Positions 25,701 through 36,296 of a DNA stretch of 64,000 nt are shown here, piece after piece. Each line of letters begins with the position of its first letter. Position 1 is the stretch's first letter. The notes under the pieces were generated by a model, which saw only the letters and a list, made by a program, of their open reading frames with translations, ran no database searches and had not been told where the DNA came from. The position numbers were made by a program, and so were the translations under genes. This stretch comes from Collybiopsis luxurians FD-317 M1 (taxonomy: Eukaryota > Basidiomycota > Agaricomycetes > Agaricales > Omphalotaceae): the NCBI GenBank assembly GCA_000827265.1, contig KN834750.1, positions 1,651,297-1,715,296 of the forward strand, given 5' to 3'.

Positions 25701-25948
25701 TGGATGACATTGTGTTGGACTCAGAGCTGTACAACTACTCTTCCACTGGTATGTACTGGAACAAACCCACCTGTGGAACTAAAATCGACCCGAATTTCAC
25801 AGGTCACGAGGGGTGGCCAATGGATATAGAGTCCGCTAGTCTGGCCTCAGAAACAGAAGCAAACTGGTCTTTTTTTATGGCAGAAGTGGATGGAATATTG
25901 CAGTCTGTGGATGCAGAAGTTGTCAACCAGAGTCTCCTGGCATATTAA
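22731..25948 (+). CDS. Zn2Cys6 transcription factor, tandem copy 2
   Basis: Paralogue of the gene at 19389, with the same domain order and the same intron positions. It starts at the ATG at 22731 (MKQTIDKKQRLQNA), then CDFCKKKKIRC and CSNCLKENINC. The fungal_trans core reads HPYFPILHRPSFEKAIF (about 23832) and GLGIRFAQDMGLHRKKK (about 24200). The C-terminus contains GWPMDIESASLASE and ends after ILQSVDAEVVNQSLLAY at 25948. Long stretches of the middle region are identical to copy 3 at protein level, so these two separated more recently than copy 1. The gene begins only 178 bases after the stop of copy 1. All exons that I followed are open. Total length is roughly 800 residues. Exact junctions around 23000-23110 and 25370-25500 are not resolved. 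Confidence 0.8.
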
Positions 25949-27837
25949 GTTAATCAATGTCTATATGCGCCTTTTATGTATTAATATATTCCAACTGTAC
26001 AGTATTTATGCAGCATCTTCAGCCTCTTCTCACTTGTCAGCTTCTCCGATGTATAATCGGAATGCTCTTCTTGTACCCAATATTGTTCTTAGTCCTTTAC
26101 CCTGAAATAATCGGATTTCAAACAAAGCTCTTTTATTAATGTTGTAATATGCAATTTGATACAATGTGTATGAGTGGTAAATGATGTATGGCATTACTTG
26201 ATGGAAAAGCTACAAAGAATGAATGATGATGCTGCAGTTCTGCGCAATGAGCAGAATGGTGAATAATCTACATTACTTGATGAAGGCTCAAGGAAAGAGA
26301 ACAACACGCTGTTCAAGAATGCGGTTAACTAAAGATAGAAGGATGAGAATTTGGAGCCATTTGCGGTGGCCATGCTTGTGTAACATAAGTGCGAAGGTCA
26401 CATAAAGTCATAGGCGATTCGAAAAGGTACAGGCATATTACCAACCTGGGCATGGAGAAAAGTCATGGCATTCCGCGGACTTGATGATGAGAGCTGCGGG
26501 GAGGCAAATTGGTGAAATTGCCAAGCTCTACTCGGGAGCTTGATGCGACAGGTGGTGATGGTGATGACATGCGACGTCGTTGAGTAGGACCGGAAGAGAC
26601 GGAGTCGATGGCCAGGCATTAGTGTTGACATGGAGATCGGTGATAGGACGACCACGTTTCTTGGGAAACAGCACTGTGTACCGGGGATCAGCCTTGAGTT
26701 CGGGATGGCTATCGAAATAACTATTGAGACAAGACTTAAGGTCTTCAACCTTTCCCTTCTCATCAAGCAGCTCGTTCGCTCATTCCAACAAAGATTCAGA
26801 AGGTCTTGTGCATTGTAATCGAGTCCGAGTTCACGAGCAGCGACAGCGGCATTCACGTATTTCCCTGATTGGTGAATCTCCGCCTCCGCCGTATCGAGCT
26901 GCCTTGCCTTCTGTCTGCACTTCTTCAATCAAGCCAATCCGGATCATTCCAAGATTAAGGATATTAAAATACAGCATATACTTGAGTCCAAGAAGACGAA
27001 TATTGATTAAAAAGAGGGTATGTCATCCAGTGATCCCGTTTGTCCACAGGACGGTGACGGTCCAGGACAAAGAGTCGCAAGGACATCCAAACGGCTTTAC
27101 GGCTTAGGGGCGGAGTTTGAAGATTTCCGCCTGGCAGCTCTGTTCCTTGTCGTCGTGTAAAAAGAGCCAGATGTCACTTGTATTTTGCCTTCAAATGTAC
27201 ATAGACCTGTTTAGGAGAAGCATATGAAGATAACCCCCAAACTGTTCACTCATATGTCAAGCTATTCTTTCTCAAGAATTTTTTCTTTCAAAGTCAGGCC
27301 GTCAGAAATGCTACTTTCAACATCATCAAAAATCCTGAATTTTTTCTATACAATTTATCGAAATTCTGAGTAGACAAACCTCTGCATATACTATGTAAGA
27401 TGATACAGTAAGACTTTTGAAGCGAATAGTTCAGAAATGAGAGCGCAGGAAGCAATTTAAGTACAATCTTGCACTTCCCGGTGATCTTGCACTTCTGGGG
27501 CAAGAATAGTATGCTATACTCTCAGCCCTATTGACACTTTAATCAGTATATCAACTCAGTAAGTATATGGGAGGTTGGGGCGACGAGCAAAAAAATTACT
27601 ATCACTGATTTACATGTTCGTCCAGGGCACTCGGCCACCCTATCAAGTTGCGTATCCCACCAATATTAGTATAACAGTGAGAAAATTATCAGTATTAGTG
27701 TTGTTGCAGAGCTGGCTGCAAGTTGAAGTCAGAAGGAAGCTCTCTCCCAGAAATTGTACCGGTCATTGAGAAAGGTGGCAAACCCGAGGTATCATTACAC
27801 AGATACAGGGCGTGGATTCCCCAGGGGCACAGAATTA
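25949..27837. other. Insertion-rich spacer between transcription-factor copies 2 and 3 (left part)
   Basis: Copy 1 and copy 2 are 178 bases apart, but copies 2 and 3 are almost 3 kb apart. Homology to the copy 1-copy 2 spacer resumes only at about 28798. This left part holds the decayed frame at 26528-26928 and otherwise AT-rich sequence. Two AATCTTGCA-like motifs near 27463 and 27483 resemble the arrays of the element that follows. No intact gene is seen. Confidence 0.6.
26528..26928 (-). pseudogene. Decayed protein-coding fragment with a frameshift
   Basis: On the minus strand an open frame from about 26926 encodes a charged segment (CRQKARQLDTAEAEIHQSG, then AARELGLDYNAQDLLNL). Around 26770 the protein-like reading switches frame and continues as ANELLDEKGKVEDLKSC, then YFDSHPELKADPRYTVLFPK and an AT-hook-like KKRGRP, ending at a TAG at 26528-26530. 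No intron with proper splice sites explains the switch, so an indel is likely. No ATG starts the first part. I do not recognise the parent family; a mobile-element protein is possible because it lies in inserted sequence. Confidence 0.45.
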
Positions 27838-27949
27838 CGCAAACGACTATGCTGGTCAAACGAGCGAAAAAATAAACTGACACCCAAGATTAAGACTAGC
27901 GTGTTGTAAGTCACTTCATTGGTCTGATGTCTACACAGAATGACTCCCT

Positions 27950-28012
27950 GCAAGATTTGAGTTGCCTGCAAGATTGAAGTCGTCCGCAAGATTCCAGGTA
28001 TCCGCAAGATTT
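27950..28012 (+). repeat. 18-base-period GCAAGATT array, left arm
   Basis: GCAAGATT starts at 27950, 27968, 27986 and 28004, exactly 18 bases apart. The other 10 bases of each unit vary. It forms the inner end of the left inverted arm. Confidence 0.85.
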
Positions 28013-28565
28013 TACGTGTTTGTTTTGATTGCCGGCAGTTAGTGCGGAGCCCGGCACACGGGCCAGAACCAAAGCCGGGCGCTCGATAGCGCGTGACTGC
28101 ATGAAAACGCTTAAGCGCTTAAAGATTTTCAATCCTTCTACATCGACATACTCGAAGGCTGCCAGATTCACCTCCTTTTACCTTTCTCTCCATCTCAGTC
28201 TGATTTTGTGGTGCTATTTATCCCTGCCCATTTAGCAAGCTCTCTGTTTTTGTCCCTGTCACCCAAAGTTCTATTTTTCTCTTCCAAGACCTCACCTCCT
28301 TCGTCATATCCCTTTACATCACTTTCTTCGCACTTACTGCTTAAGATCACATAAATTCTGTGGCCAATCTTCTTCTAGATACTTCTTTCTCTTCCCCATG
28401 TCCACACTTCTTCTGCTTACTAGTACTACTGGCATATTTACCACCCTTTTCCATACCTACAACCACGCTGTGTAATGACTGACTAACTAACTAACTATAC
28501 ATTACAATCTAGCTGGTGATTCCTCTATCTATAAGTAAAAAAGTGTAATATCTTGTTGTGATGGA

Positions 28566-28664
28566 AATCTTGTGTGCACCATCAATCTTACGAACAACTA
28601 GAATCTTGCAAACACCACAAATCTTGCACACGACGTCAATCTTGCGGCAACTCATAAATCTTAC
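28566..28664 (-). repeat. 18-base-period GCAAGATT array, right arm (inverted)
   Basis: On the plus strand AATCTT(GC) units start at 28566, 28584, 28602, 28620, 28638 and 28657, five steps of 18 or 19 bases. They are the reverse complement of the left-arm unit; two of the six have TA in place of GC. Confidence 0.85.
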
Positions 28665-28932
28665 AGGCTCGTTCTGTGTTGACGTAAGACCAAAGAAATG
28701 ACTTGCAACACATCAATCTTAGTCTTAGGTGTCGTTTTATTTTTTCACTCGTTTGACCAGCATAAACGACTGTATGCAATAACTTTATCCGTTTTATACG
28801 GTATGTACCTGCAATTACCCATCTCTCAGTTTCCCTTGTTCTACTAGAGGTAACTATTCATCCAGTCATGTCGGATCTTGCCGGGTCGGAGTCGTCATTT
28901 GCGCAATCTTGCCAGCTTGCCAACTTACACCC

Positions 28933-31900
28933 ATGAAGCAGATTACTGACAAGAAGCAACGCCTTCGGAATGCGTAGGTGACTTTGACTCATTGATTACA
29001 TCTTGTGTTTATGTCTTGATAGCTGTGACTTTTGCAAAAAGAAAAAAATCCGCTGTAAGCATCGCAGACTCAGCTTTATTTTCACGGGCACTTCATTCTC
29101 TGGACTTCTAGGTGACAGCGCGATTGCGAACAATCCTGGAAACACCTGTTCCAATTGTCTCAAAGAGAATATTGAATGTACTCATACTGCTCCAAGAAAG
29201 GTCGATCCACTTCGTGCAAAGTGTTTCGTTCAATCAACTGACTGGAGATATCTAGAAACGCGGTCCGAGATTAGGGTAAAATTCTGCTATGATGTGGCTC
29301 AAGTCTCCAGCTCAATTTCAGTCTATGCTAGAATTTCTCAAAAGAATGCCACCTCGGTTCAAGCTATAGTCAGTGCTGTTATTGCGCAACCTGATACATA
29401 TGCTATCCCCGAAGATCGGAGTGCCGTCCGCGAAATAATTCTTTCCCTCGCATATCATGTCCGTTCCTTGGAGGGGCAGGTTTCTCGATGGCGACAAGCC
29501 GCTAAAGACAACCAACCATCTCAATCCCCTGATTCTTTGAACACTGTTCACGCCACTGATAGTTTCTCTGAAGATTCAGATTCGGACGTATCCGATGATG
29601 AGGAAATCATACTCGAGGGATTGAAGGCTATCGAACTCGAGAAATCAGCAGACATGTGGCCCAAACACTACGGAAGATCGAGTAATGTCAGCAGTTCACC
29701 TTTGTTTGACTTGTCAGATGCTCGTATTGATTTGGTTGTTAGATGGCAATGTTGCAAACGGCGGTCAAGCTCAAGAAAGAAGTCTTCGCCCAGAAGATGG
29801 ACTCACAATCTCCTTCCCTAGAAGTGTGGGAGCTAAGAAGATATCAGAGACCGGAGTTCTGGCAGCGTTATAAAGTTCGTTTATCTTCATGATGATACAA
29901 CACACTCAGATATTTTCTCCTTCAGTGGGAACGAGAAGAGGAGCCGCAACCTCCTCTAGTTTTTCCGGAGGATGACCTTCTGCGGAGTCTCGGTAATCTG
30001 TACTTTTTACACGTCCATCCTTACTTTCCGATTTTACATCGACCATCCTTCGAGAAAGCGGTCTTCAGAGGTTTGCATCTCCGAAATCGGAGATTTGGAA
30101 ATGTTGTCCTCGGTGTATGTGCTATTGCCTCTCGATTCTCCGAGGACCCGCGAGTTCTTGTTGAAAGTGCCCAGAAAAATCTTCGTTCTTCTGGATGGCG
30201 ATGGTTCAAGCAAGCGTCGCCCATACGAACGCCTATGGTACAGTCTCCTACATTGGAGGACCTACAATCTTGCTGTGTAGGTGCTCCGAGTTTAGCCTGG
30301 TCGTTGCAATTAATATGTTAGGATATGTAGCTTTCGTCCTTGTATCTCGTTGCCACTCCCCTGTCCGACTTGATGTTCGCAATCATTGGTCTTGGGATAC
30401 GCTTCGCCCAAGATATGGGACTACACAGGAAGAAAAAACTGCGGCCGAATGGAGAGTCTAATCTAAGGACCGTGTATGGAGAGCTTTGCACGCGCACGTT
30501 CTGGATGTTGATGAATCTCGATGTGTTCGCAAGTACCGCTTTCGGACGTCCCAGGTATGTCATTGGGCAGATACCGTGAACTCAATAATATTCATATATT
30601 TATCAGAGCTACAACCGATGACGAGTAAGTTGACTTGCAAGCTTGACACCAGATCCACTTAATTGGTGCCATCATAGTTTTGATTTGGAGCTGCCGATGG
30701 AAATTGATGATGAATATTGGGAAAATGCCACTCCAGAGCAACCAGCAGATATTCCTTCCAAGATTTCTTTCTTCGTTTATTATTGCAAGATCATGGAACT
30801 TGCTGGATTTGTGCAACGTGCCCTAGTAAGTAACTAGTTCAAATTACGACGGTCTTGCAAACTGATCAAGTATGCATTCTCAGTACCCCGTCAATAGATC
30901 CACATTTTGGAAGAAATTGGCCCCCACTGGCCCGGATTGGCGACAGAAAATTGTGACAGAGATTGACTCAGCCCTTAACCAGTGGCTCTCATCTCTGCCT
31001 GAGTATTGTGAGTCAACTGAGAGTTTCGTACCTTTCAGGAGACAGATAAGTAACTTTCCTTGTATAGTGAAGTGGGACTCAAAAAAGCAGGACAGCATCT
31101 TTCTCCATCAGTCCGCAGCACTGTATATTGCCTTTTACTGGACGCAAATCCTGGCCCATGGTCAATTTCTTAGGTCTGGTCCAAATGACTCTGGGCAGCA
31201 AACCCTGTTCTCAGGGCCAGCTCTTACCATCTGTGCACATGCGGCACGGTCTGTGGTTAGTATAACGGAAGTACAGCAACGCTTTCAGTTTGAGCTACCT
31301 GTTCTGCTCATAGTGAGTTGATCCTGTTTGCCTTTACTATTTACAAGCTTGACCTTGAAAAATCCAGTCTCCATTATTTACTTCTGCGATTATACTGCTG
31401 ATATGCGGTTGGACCAAGAGTAGTACGGCGCGCACATTGGAAGCAAGTAAGGACCTGCAAAATTCTCACCGTTGTTTAGATATACTGGCAATGCATGAGC
31501 GAAGGTATTCATAATTTTCTGCCTTGGTCTGTGTTGGACGAGAAGAACTGAGTCAATTCTGTTAGATATCAAGTTGCAGGTCGATTGAAGTAAATCTTCC
31601 CCCACTTCGTAATCTACAAACACTGAACTTCTTTGAAAATCTGAAGTGACATCCTCAAGTCGATCATTTATTTAGGCAATCAACACCTTGTGGCTGACAG
31701 TAGCGATGATCATAGTACGAGCATGAGAGCTGACAAGTTGCCGGCTAATAGCATCCCTATTCTGGATAGCCCGAAGAGCGACGTTTCGCTGTCGTTCATC
31801 GCCGGGAAGGAATTACACACTGGCTCAACGAGGCCCCACAGCCCGACTGACATGTATTTCAATCCTGTTAGCCCTACCGCTCTGAATGATATGTTTTTGG

Positions 31901-32128
31901 ATTCGGAGCTTTACAACTACAGTTACTCTTTCGCCGGTATGTACTGGAACACTACCCCGTTGTGCCGCTAAAATTAACTTGAATCTCACAGATCATCAGG
32001 GGTGGCCAATGGATATAGTGTCCGCTAATTTGGCCTCAGAATCAGAAGCAAATTGGTCTTTCTTTATGTCAGAAGTGGATGGAATTTTGCAGTCTATGGA
32101 TGTCAACCCAAGTCTTTTCATGACATAG
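28933..32128 (+). CDS. Zn2Cys6 transcription factor, tandem copy 3
   Basis: Third paralogue, closest to copy 2. The ATG at 28933 encodes MKQITDKKQRLRNA, then CDFCKKKKIRC. The next intron starts GTAAGC within the third-cysteine region and ends TCTAG at 29111, restoring the cysteine and leading to CSNCLKENIEC. The fungal_trans core has HPYFPILHRPSFEKAVF (about 30014) and the same GLGIRFAQDMGLHRKKK as copy 2. The C-terminus has GWPMDIVSANLASESEANW and ends at 32128. Summed exons give about 800 residues. The upstream 130 bases match the region upstream of copy 2 but not that of copy 1, which shows that the duplicated unit was gene plus 3' spacer. Intron junctions near 29200-29320 are ambiguous because both a read-through and a spliced form are open. 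Confidence 0.8.
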
Positions 32129-32247
32129 TTTGATTGATGCCTATATGCGTCTCATATAGACTATTAGAATGTTTCCTTCCAGAGTCTACTTAAAATGAGT
32201 CCAAAACTTCAGTCTATTACTTACAGCTGTAGTCTACTTCTGCCTCA

Positions 32248-34156
32248 TCACTCCTCCTTCGGTATGAGTTCAGCAGTCGAGGAAAAGGTGGATACGGTAT
32301 CCACGCTATTCTGACGCTTCAGGCCATCCTGGAGAGCATACCTTTCCAACTTGGCATCGATTTCTGCGTCCGAAACCGAGTTGCGACTATTCAATGAGGC
32401 AGCCCTAGACCCTGTCCGAGAAATTGAATGTTCAGCGTGCACTCGGAGCGCCTGCTCCCTTTCTCTCCTGTAGCTCTCAGCACTATCACTACGAGTCAAC
32501 GTAAACGGAGTGACGCCCGTCTCCGATGCTAGGTCTGCTCCAGGGCGTTTAATGCGAGTTCGCTGAGTGTTGAATTCGGGAAGAGGAACCTCCCTCATGT
32601 CAGGGTAGAACCTGCGCGTGCTGATCAGCAGCGTGACGTTGATTAAACCTGTCATGTTGAAAACTACATCCGCAAAGACGATGGTCTCGAAAGACACCGT
32701 GTTTCCAGCGAACGAACTAAGCCGTGCAATTGTTACCGGAATGAGGATTATCGTGTAAAAAACCTTTTTCGGGGGAAACAGAACGCAGAGATTATGGTTT
32801 GTCAATAGGACTGACGTCGTAATCTTGTCGGACTTACTGGGTACCAAACCATGTTGGACGCAAACTTGAGCATACTCGTATCAATTAAATCTCTTCCGAT
32901 TGCTAGCCTCCAGCTGGCCCAGCTAGGAACGAACTGCAGACGCCATGCTCCTTCCTCCGTTCGCACAAGATTACCTCGCACTCGAAGAATAATGATTGTG
33001 TAGAGGATGACGGACAGTCCAGCAGAGAGAAACTCCTGTACAAAATATTTACGATATGCCCTTTTGGGAGAAACGGCTCGCGTACGAAGAAATATTCCAA
33101 GAAAATCTGTTCGTCTGGATAGCCGTTGGTAATCCAGCACCTGAGGTATAACACATCGATTGGTATATTGCCAGAATGCCGCAGAACTTATCAAAGCCTC
33201 ACCATGGACCAGAAATCCCAAAGTATGGGCCCTTATCGTTGGTCTGAAGCGCCGCAGGTCCAAGGATGACAACCATCGCAATGATGGACCACCCAAAGAC
33301 GATTGTTGCCCAAAACACCAACTTTGTTGATGCGGATCGCAGGAACAGAAGGTTGAACAGATGGATCGATAGAATAAGCGACCTGTTGCATTCGAAGCGT
33401 TGTTTGTTAGAAGATAGATAACATTGAGTGCGGGACGCGCATGGGAGAAGAGGCGGACCACTGAGACTAAGACTCAGAAAGAAAGGATACGGAATATGCA
33501 CTTACCATATTGCCGTGCCTACGTTTCCGAACTGTTTTGTAGCACCTAGAAAGAGGAATAGGCAAAAGAACAAAGTTAGCACAAATCTTATCATAGAAAT
33601 TCACACAGTGAATCATGAGCATTTAACGTAGGGCGACCAATGAATTGGCCCTGAGTAGTGAGTCACTGCAGTGCAGTGCTCCTCTGGACAACTCATTGAT
33701 TGTATCATGAACTTGTCACTCACCCTGCAGGCTACAGAATGATCCCGATATCACTTCGTGCCGAAGAACCCACCGCAAAGACATGACAGTACCGATAGAT
33801 TGCAGGGCGTTGGCTATGAACAAGGAAAGGAGGTATCCGAAGAGATGAGTGCGTTGATATGTGCTTGGTTTTGGAGTCTTAACCTGAAAAAAAGAATCGT
33901 TAATTGAGGTGCATGCATATTTTACCAAGTGCGCACAGTGAAAAGATAGGACACGGCTGCAAGGGACACCAGCCCGGTTACCGCAATGCACTTTGGGGAG
34001 AAATGTAGTTAGTACGACGAAGGTAAGGTGTTGAGAAGTAGAGTGGAGTTGACGCACAATCACACCATCTCTGTCATGACCTTCATACTGATACACAGTT
34101 TGGATTTGAGTGTTGGACGAGTCCGGGTTGGAGGAGTAATAGCCTAAGCCGGACAT
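32248..34156 (-). CDS. Seven-transmembrane receptor, Git3/cAMP-receptor-like GPCR
   Basis: Eight exons (34156-34064, 33990-33937, 33883-33724, 33545-33506, 33382-33203, 33140-33086, 33035-32838, 32763-32248) give about 431 residues. A short polar N-terminus is followed by seven hydrophobic segments: CIAVTGLVSLAAVSYLF, LFGYLLSLFIANAL, LILSIHLFNLLFL, LVFWATIVFGWSIIAMVVIL, FLSAGLSVILYTIIIL, YTIILIPVTIARL and TIVFADVVFNMTGLINVTLL. GPWCWI in the loop after segment 4 is a hallmark of fungal class IV/V sugar or cAMP-like receptors. The Ser/Arg-rich cytoplasmic tail of about 120 residues is a likely phosphorylation region. It should signal through a G-alpha protein at the plasma membrane; the ligand is unknown. 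The exon 2 donor (GTGCGC) was chosen because it alone keeps frame. Confidence 0.82.
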
Positions 34157-36296
34157 TTCAGAAAAATGGTGGATCCCCTCACCCGGAGGATGATGCCACA
34201 GCCAGCAGATTCTAGTGGAAGAGAAGAGACAAGGAGAGACTACTAGTTTGAGTTAACAAAGGAAGCGAGTGAGGATCAGATTTGCTGTAAAGGCGAGGCG
34301 ACCAGCGCGGGATATAGGTCGTGAATGAACAACCAGGGACTCAAGATTCGTATCAGAACTCGAGTAAATATGCGCCTCGCCGCCAATTCATATCTACTCG
34401 ATCTCAGTTCACGGTTAAGGTTCAAGTCCGAGCGACAGCAAGTGCTACAGATCACAATGAGGCGGCTCCAACAATGCATGTCAGCGGTAGAGGATTGAAT
34501 GATCGTTGAAAGATACACAGAAGGGATCATACATATGTTAGCCAGGTTCCTGAGAAAGACTGGGATGACGATAACTGTTTTCTCATTGCGAGGTTTCTAG
34601 ACGCGATCAGTTGGTCGGTAGGCATGTGTACAGTACGCAGAAATAGCGCGCAGGGAAGGAACTCTACAACTTTGAAGCAAGGCAACTTTATAGAATTTCA
34701 TTTCAGAGGGACATTGTGTTGCATACTGTTCTGCCTTTGACAGAGTAGTTAAACTACGAGATCTATTTAAGAGACGGTGAAGCGCAGTATCACTTAGGTG
34801 ATAGACGATCCATCAAGATTCACACTCCCACTTCACCTCGTTTCCAGTGTCGTGTGAAATATCATCTTTCCTTACTTCTGTTGATCCCGACCGAAATCCA
34901 ACTATTGAAGGCCTCCCGTATGGTGTGATATGATGCTTAGTGCAGGAATCAACGTGACGTGAGGAGAAACTCTAAGCCATCGTTGGTGTGGTGATATAGG
35001 GGAGCGCTGGTAGATAATCTCGCTTCGGAAGAAGCGTTTGTCGAAAGATAACAAGAGATAAATGCTTACATCCGCTTGCTTGTAAGCGACCATGAAGATG
35101 GATGAATCGAAACCTGAAGCTTGACAGGATGAAGTCCGTCACTGACCCAATCCTGGTCCACGACAAGGTAACTTGAGCTTTCTTAACTATATCTGAGTCC
35201 TCAGGCCTCAGGACGGCACTGGGCCTTCTGACTCTAAGTATATTGCGACGGTCTTGTATACGTCCGCGTGTAACAAATGGCCAAACGGATCCAGCGATGT
35301 TTAGGGGTTGTTCAACTTGAGTCCGGAGTTGCCTGTTGGATAGGGAAGGCGCGGACGAGGGAGTATAGCGAGAATTATCACCGGGGGAGCTCCTTCTGAG
35401 CTCGGTTATTAGACCTGGATATTCTCCGTATCTTTTTCGGTTGCTATATGAGGACTATCCAAGCTTGCCTCTACGAGAGTTGGTCAGGTTCCACGAGCTG
35501 TTTGGAGGGTCTACCCGAGATGCTTATAAGACCCCGAGGAGTACGAAAAAAACCATCTGGAAGAACGCGTCGCACCTTAACTTTCAAGCTTTTACCCAAG
35601 TCCTATCCGTCGATATCAAACTACCGGATATCTCCATCAGTTCCTGTCGGTGTTTCTTTTCGGTGACGAGGGTAAGAATGGATAGGAAGTTAGACCTCCT
35701 TCGGACAACGCTTCGGAGAAAATGACATTGTGCAGGCCGTTTGCGATAACGAAAACGCCGACCGAGTGGAGCTGGTCGATCCTCGGGCGACGCGCATATT
35801 CCAGAGAGGTCGCTAGCAGGAATTTATTATAATAGACACTTTCTCACATGATTACCATTGCCATGAGCCCATCGCAGAAAGGCTTTTCCCGGTCAAACAA
35901 TGGGAAGTAGATGTTCGATAAGGGAGGGTGGCCAGGGGTGTTAGAAATCCATCTTCCTGCTTCACGTCCCAAACCCAATCGAAATCCAGCCATCGTAGAC
36001 GCGTGTTGGGAGATATTTTAGTGCGGGAACTGACGCAGAGGCGACGCGAAATTCTAAATGAACGAAGGGAAGAACCTCTTGGTGAGTGGAGGGGAACGGA
36101 GAAGAACCGATGAGACTTGCATGGAGATCCGTACTAGTACTTGGATCCGCTCAGACTACTCAGACTAGTTGAGGTTGGAGCGAGTGTTGAGCGGACCGGG
36201 TTAAGATGTGGCTCGCGGTCAGCTGCCTATTCGCCTCAGTTATTTAATTCCAATTCTGAAATTCTGTTCTGACATGACGGCCGCATTTCATCTACA
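34157..36296. other. Intergenic region, no gene seen
   Basis: About 2.1 kb between two divergent genes. Open frames are short and have no recognisable motif. Pyrimidine-rich and AT-rich blocks near 34740-34860 could be promoter sequence of the receptor or of an unseen transcript. A phrase like CCGAAATCCA occurs near 34891 and again near 35980, perhaps an old repeat. Nothing firm. Confidence 0.5.

Larger units (their letters stand above)
27838..28776. mobile_element. MITE-like element with long inverted arms
   Basis: The left arm (about 27838-28022) and the reverse complement of the right arm (about 28560-28776) share landmarks in the same order. There is a perfect 17-base match (TATGCTGGTCAAACGAG; left 27848-27864, right 28748-28764). 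Next come a GAAAAAATAAA block, a GACACC block, a TTGGTCT block and an ACACAGAA block, and then arrays of GCAAGATT-type 18-base units. The centre (about 28023-28559) is pyrimidine-rich and encodes no recognisable transposase, so it would be non-autonomous. Ends are approximate, and I could not identify a clear target-site duplication. Confidence 0.7.

Noticed and set aside
26398..26928. Minus-strand frame of 176 codons as an intact gene
   Set aside because: It opens with TTG, and the better protein-like reading changes frame at about 26770, so I list it as a decayed fragment.
27950..28664. Regularly spaced repeats looking like a CRISPR array
   Set aside because: The genome is eukaryotic, the conserved part is only 8 bases with a total period of 18, and the two arrays are in inverted orientation at the ends of a palindrome.
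33937..33990. Longer exon 2 of the receptor ending at 33926 (donor GTAAAA)
   Set aside because: It leaves the frame wrong for the next exon, whose VKTPKPSTYQRTHLF reading is clearly coding; donor GTGCGC at 33936 keeps frame.
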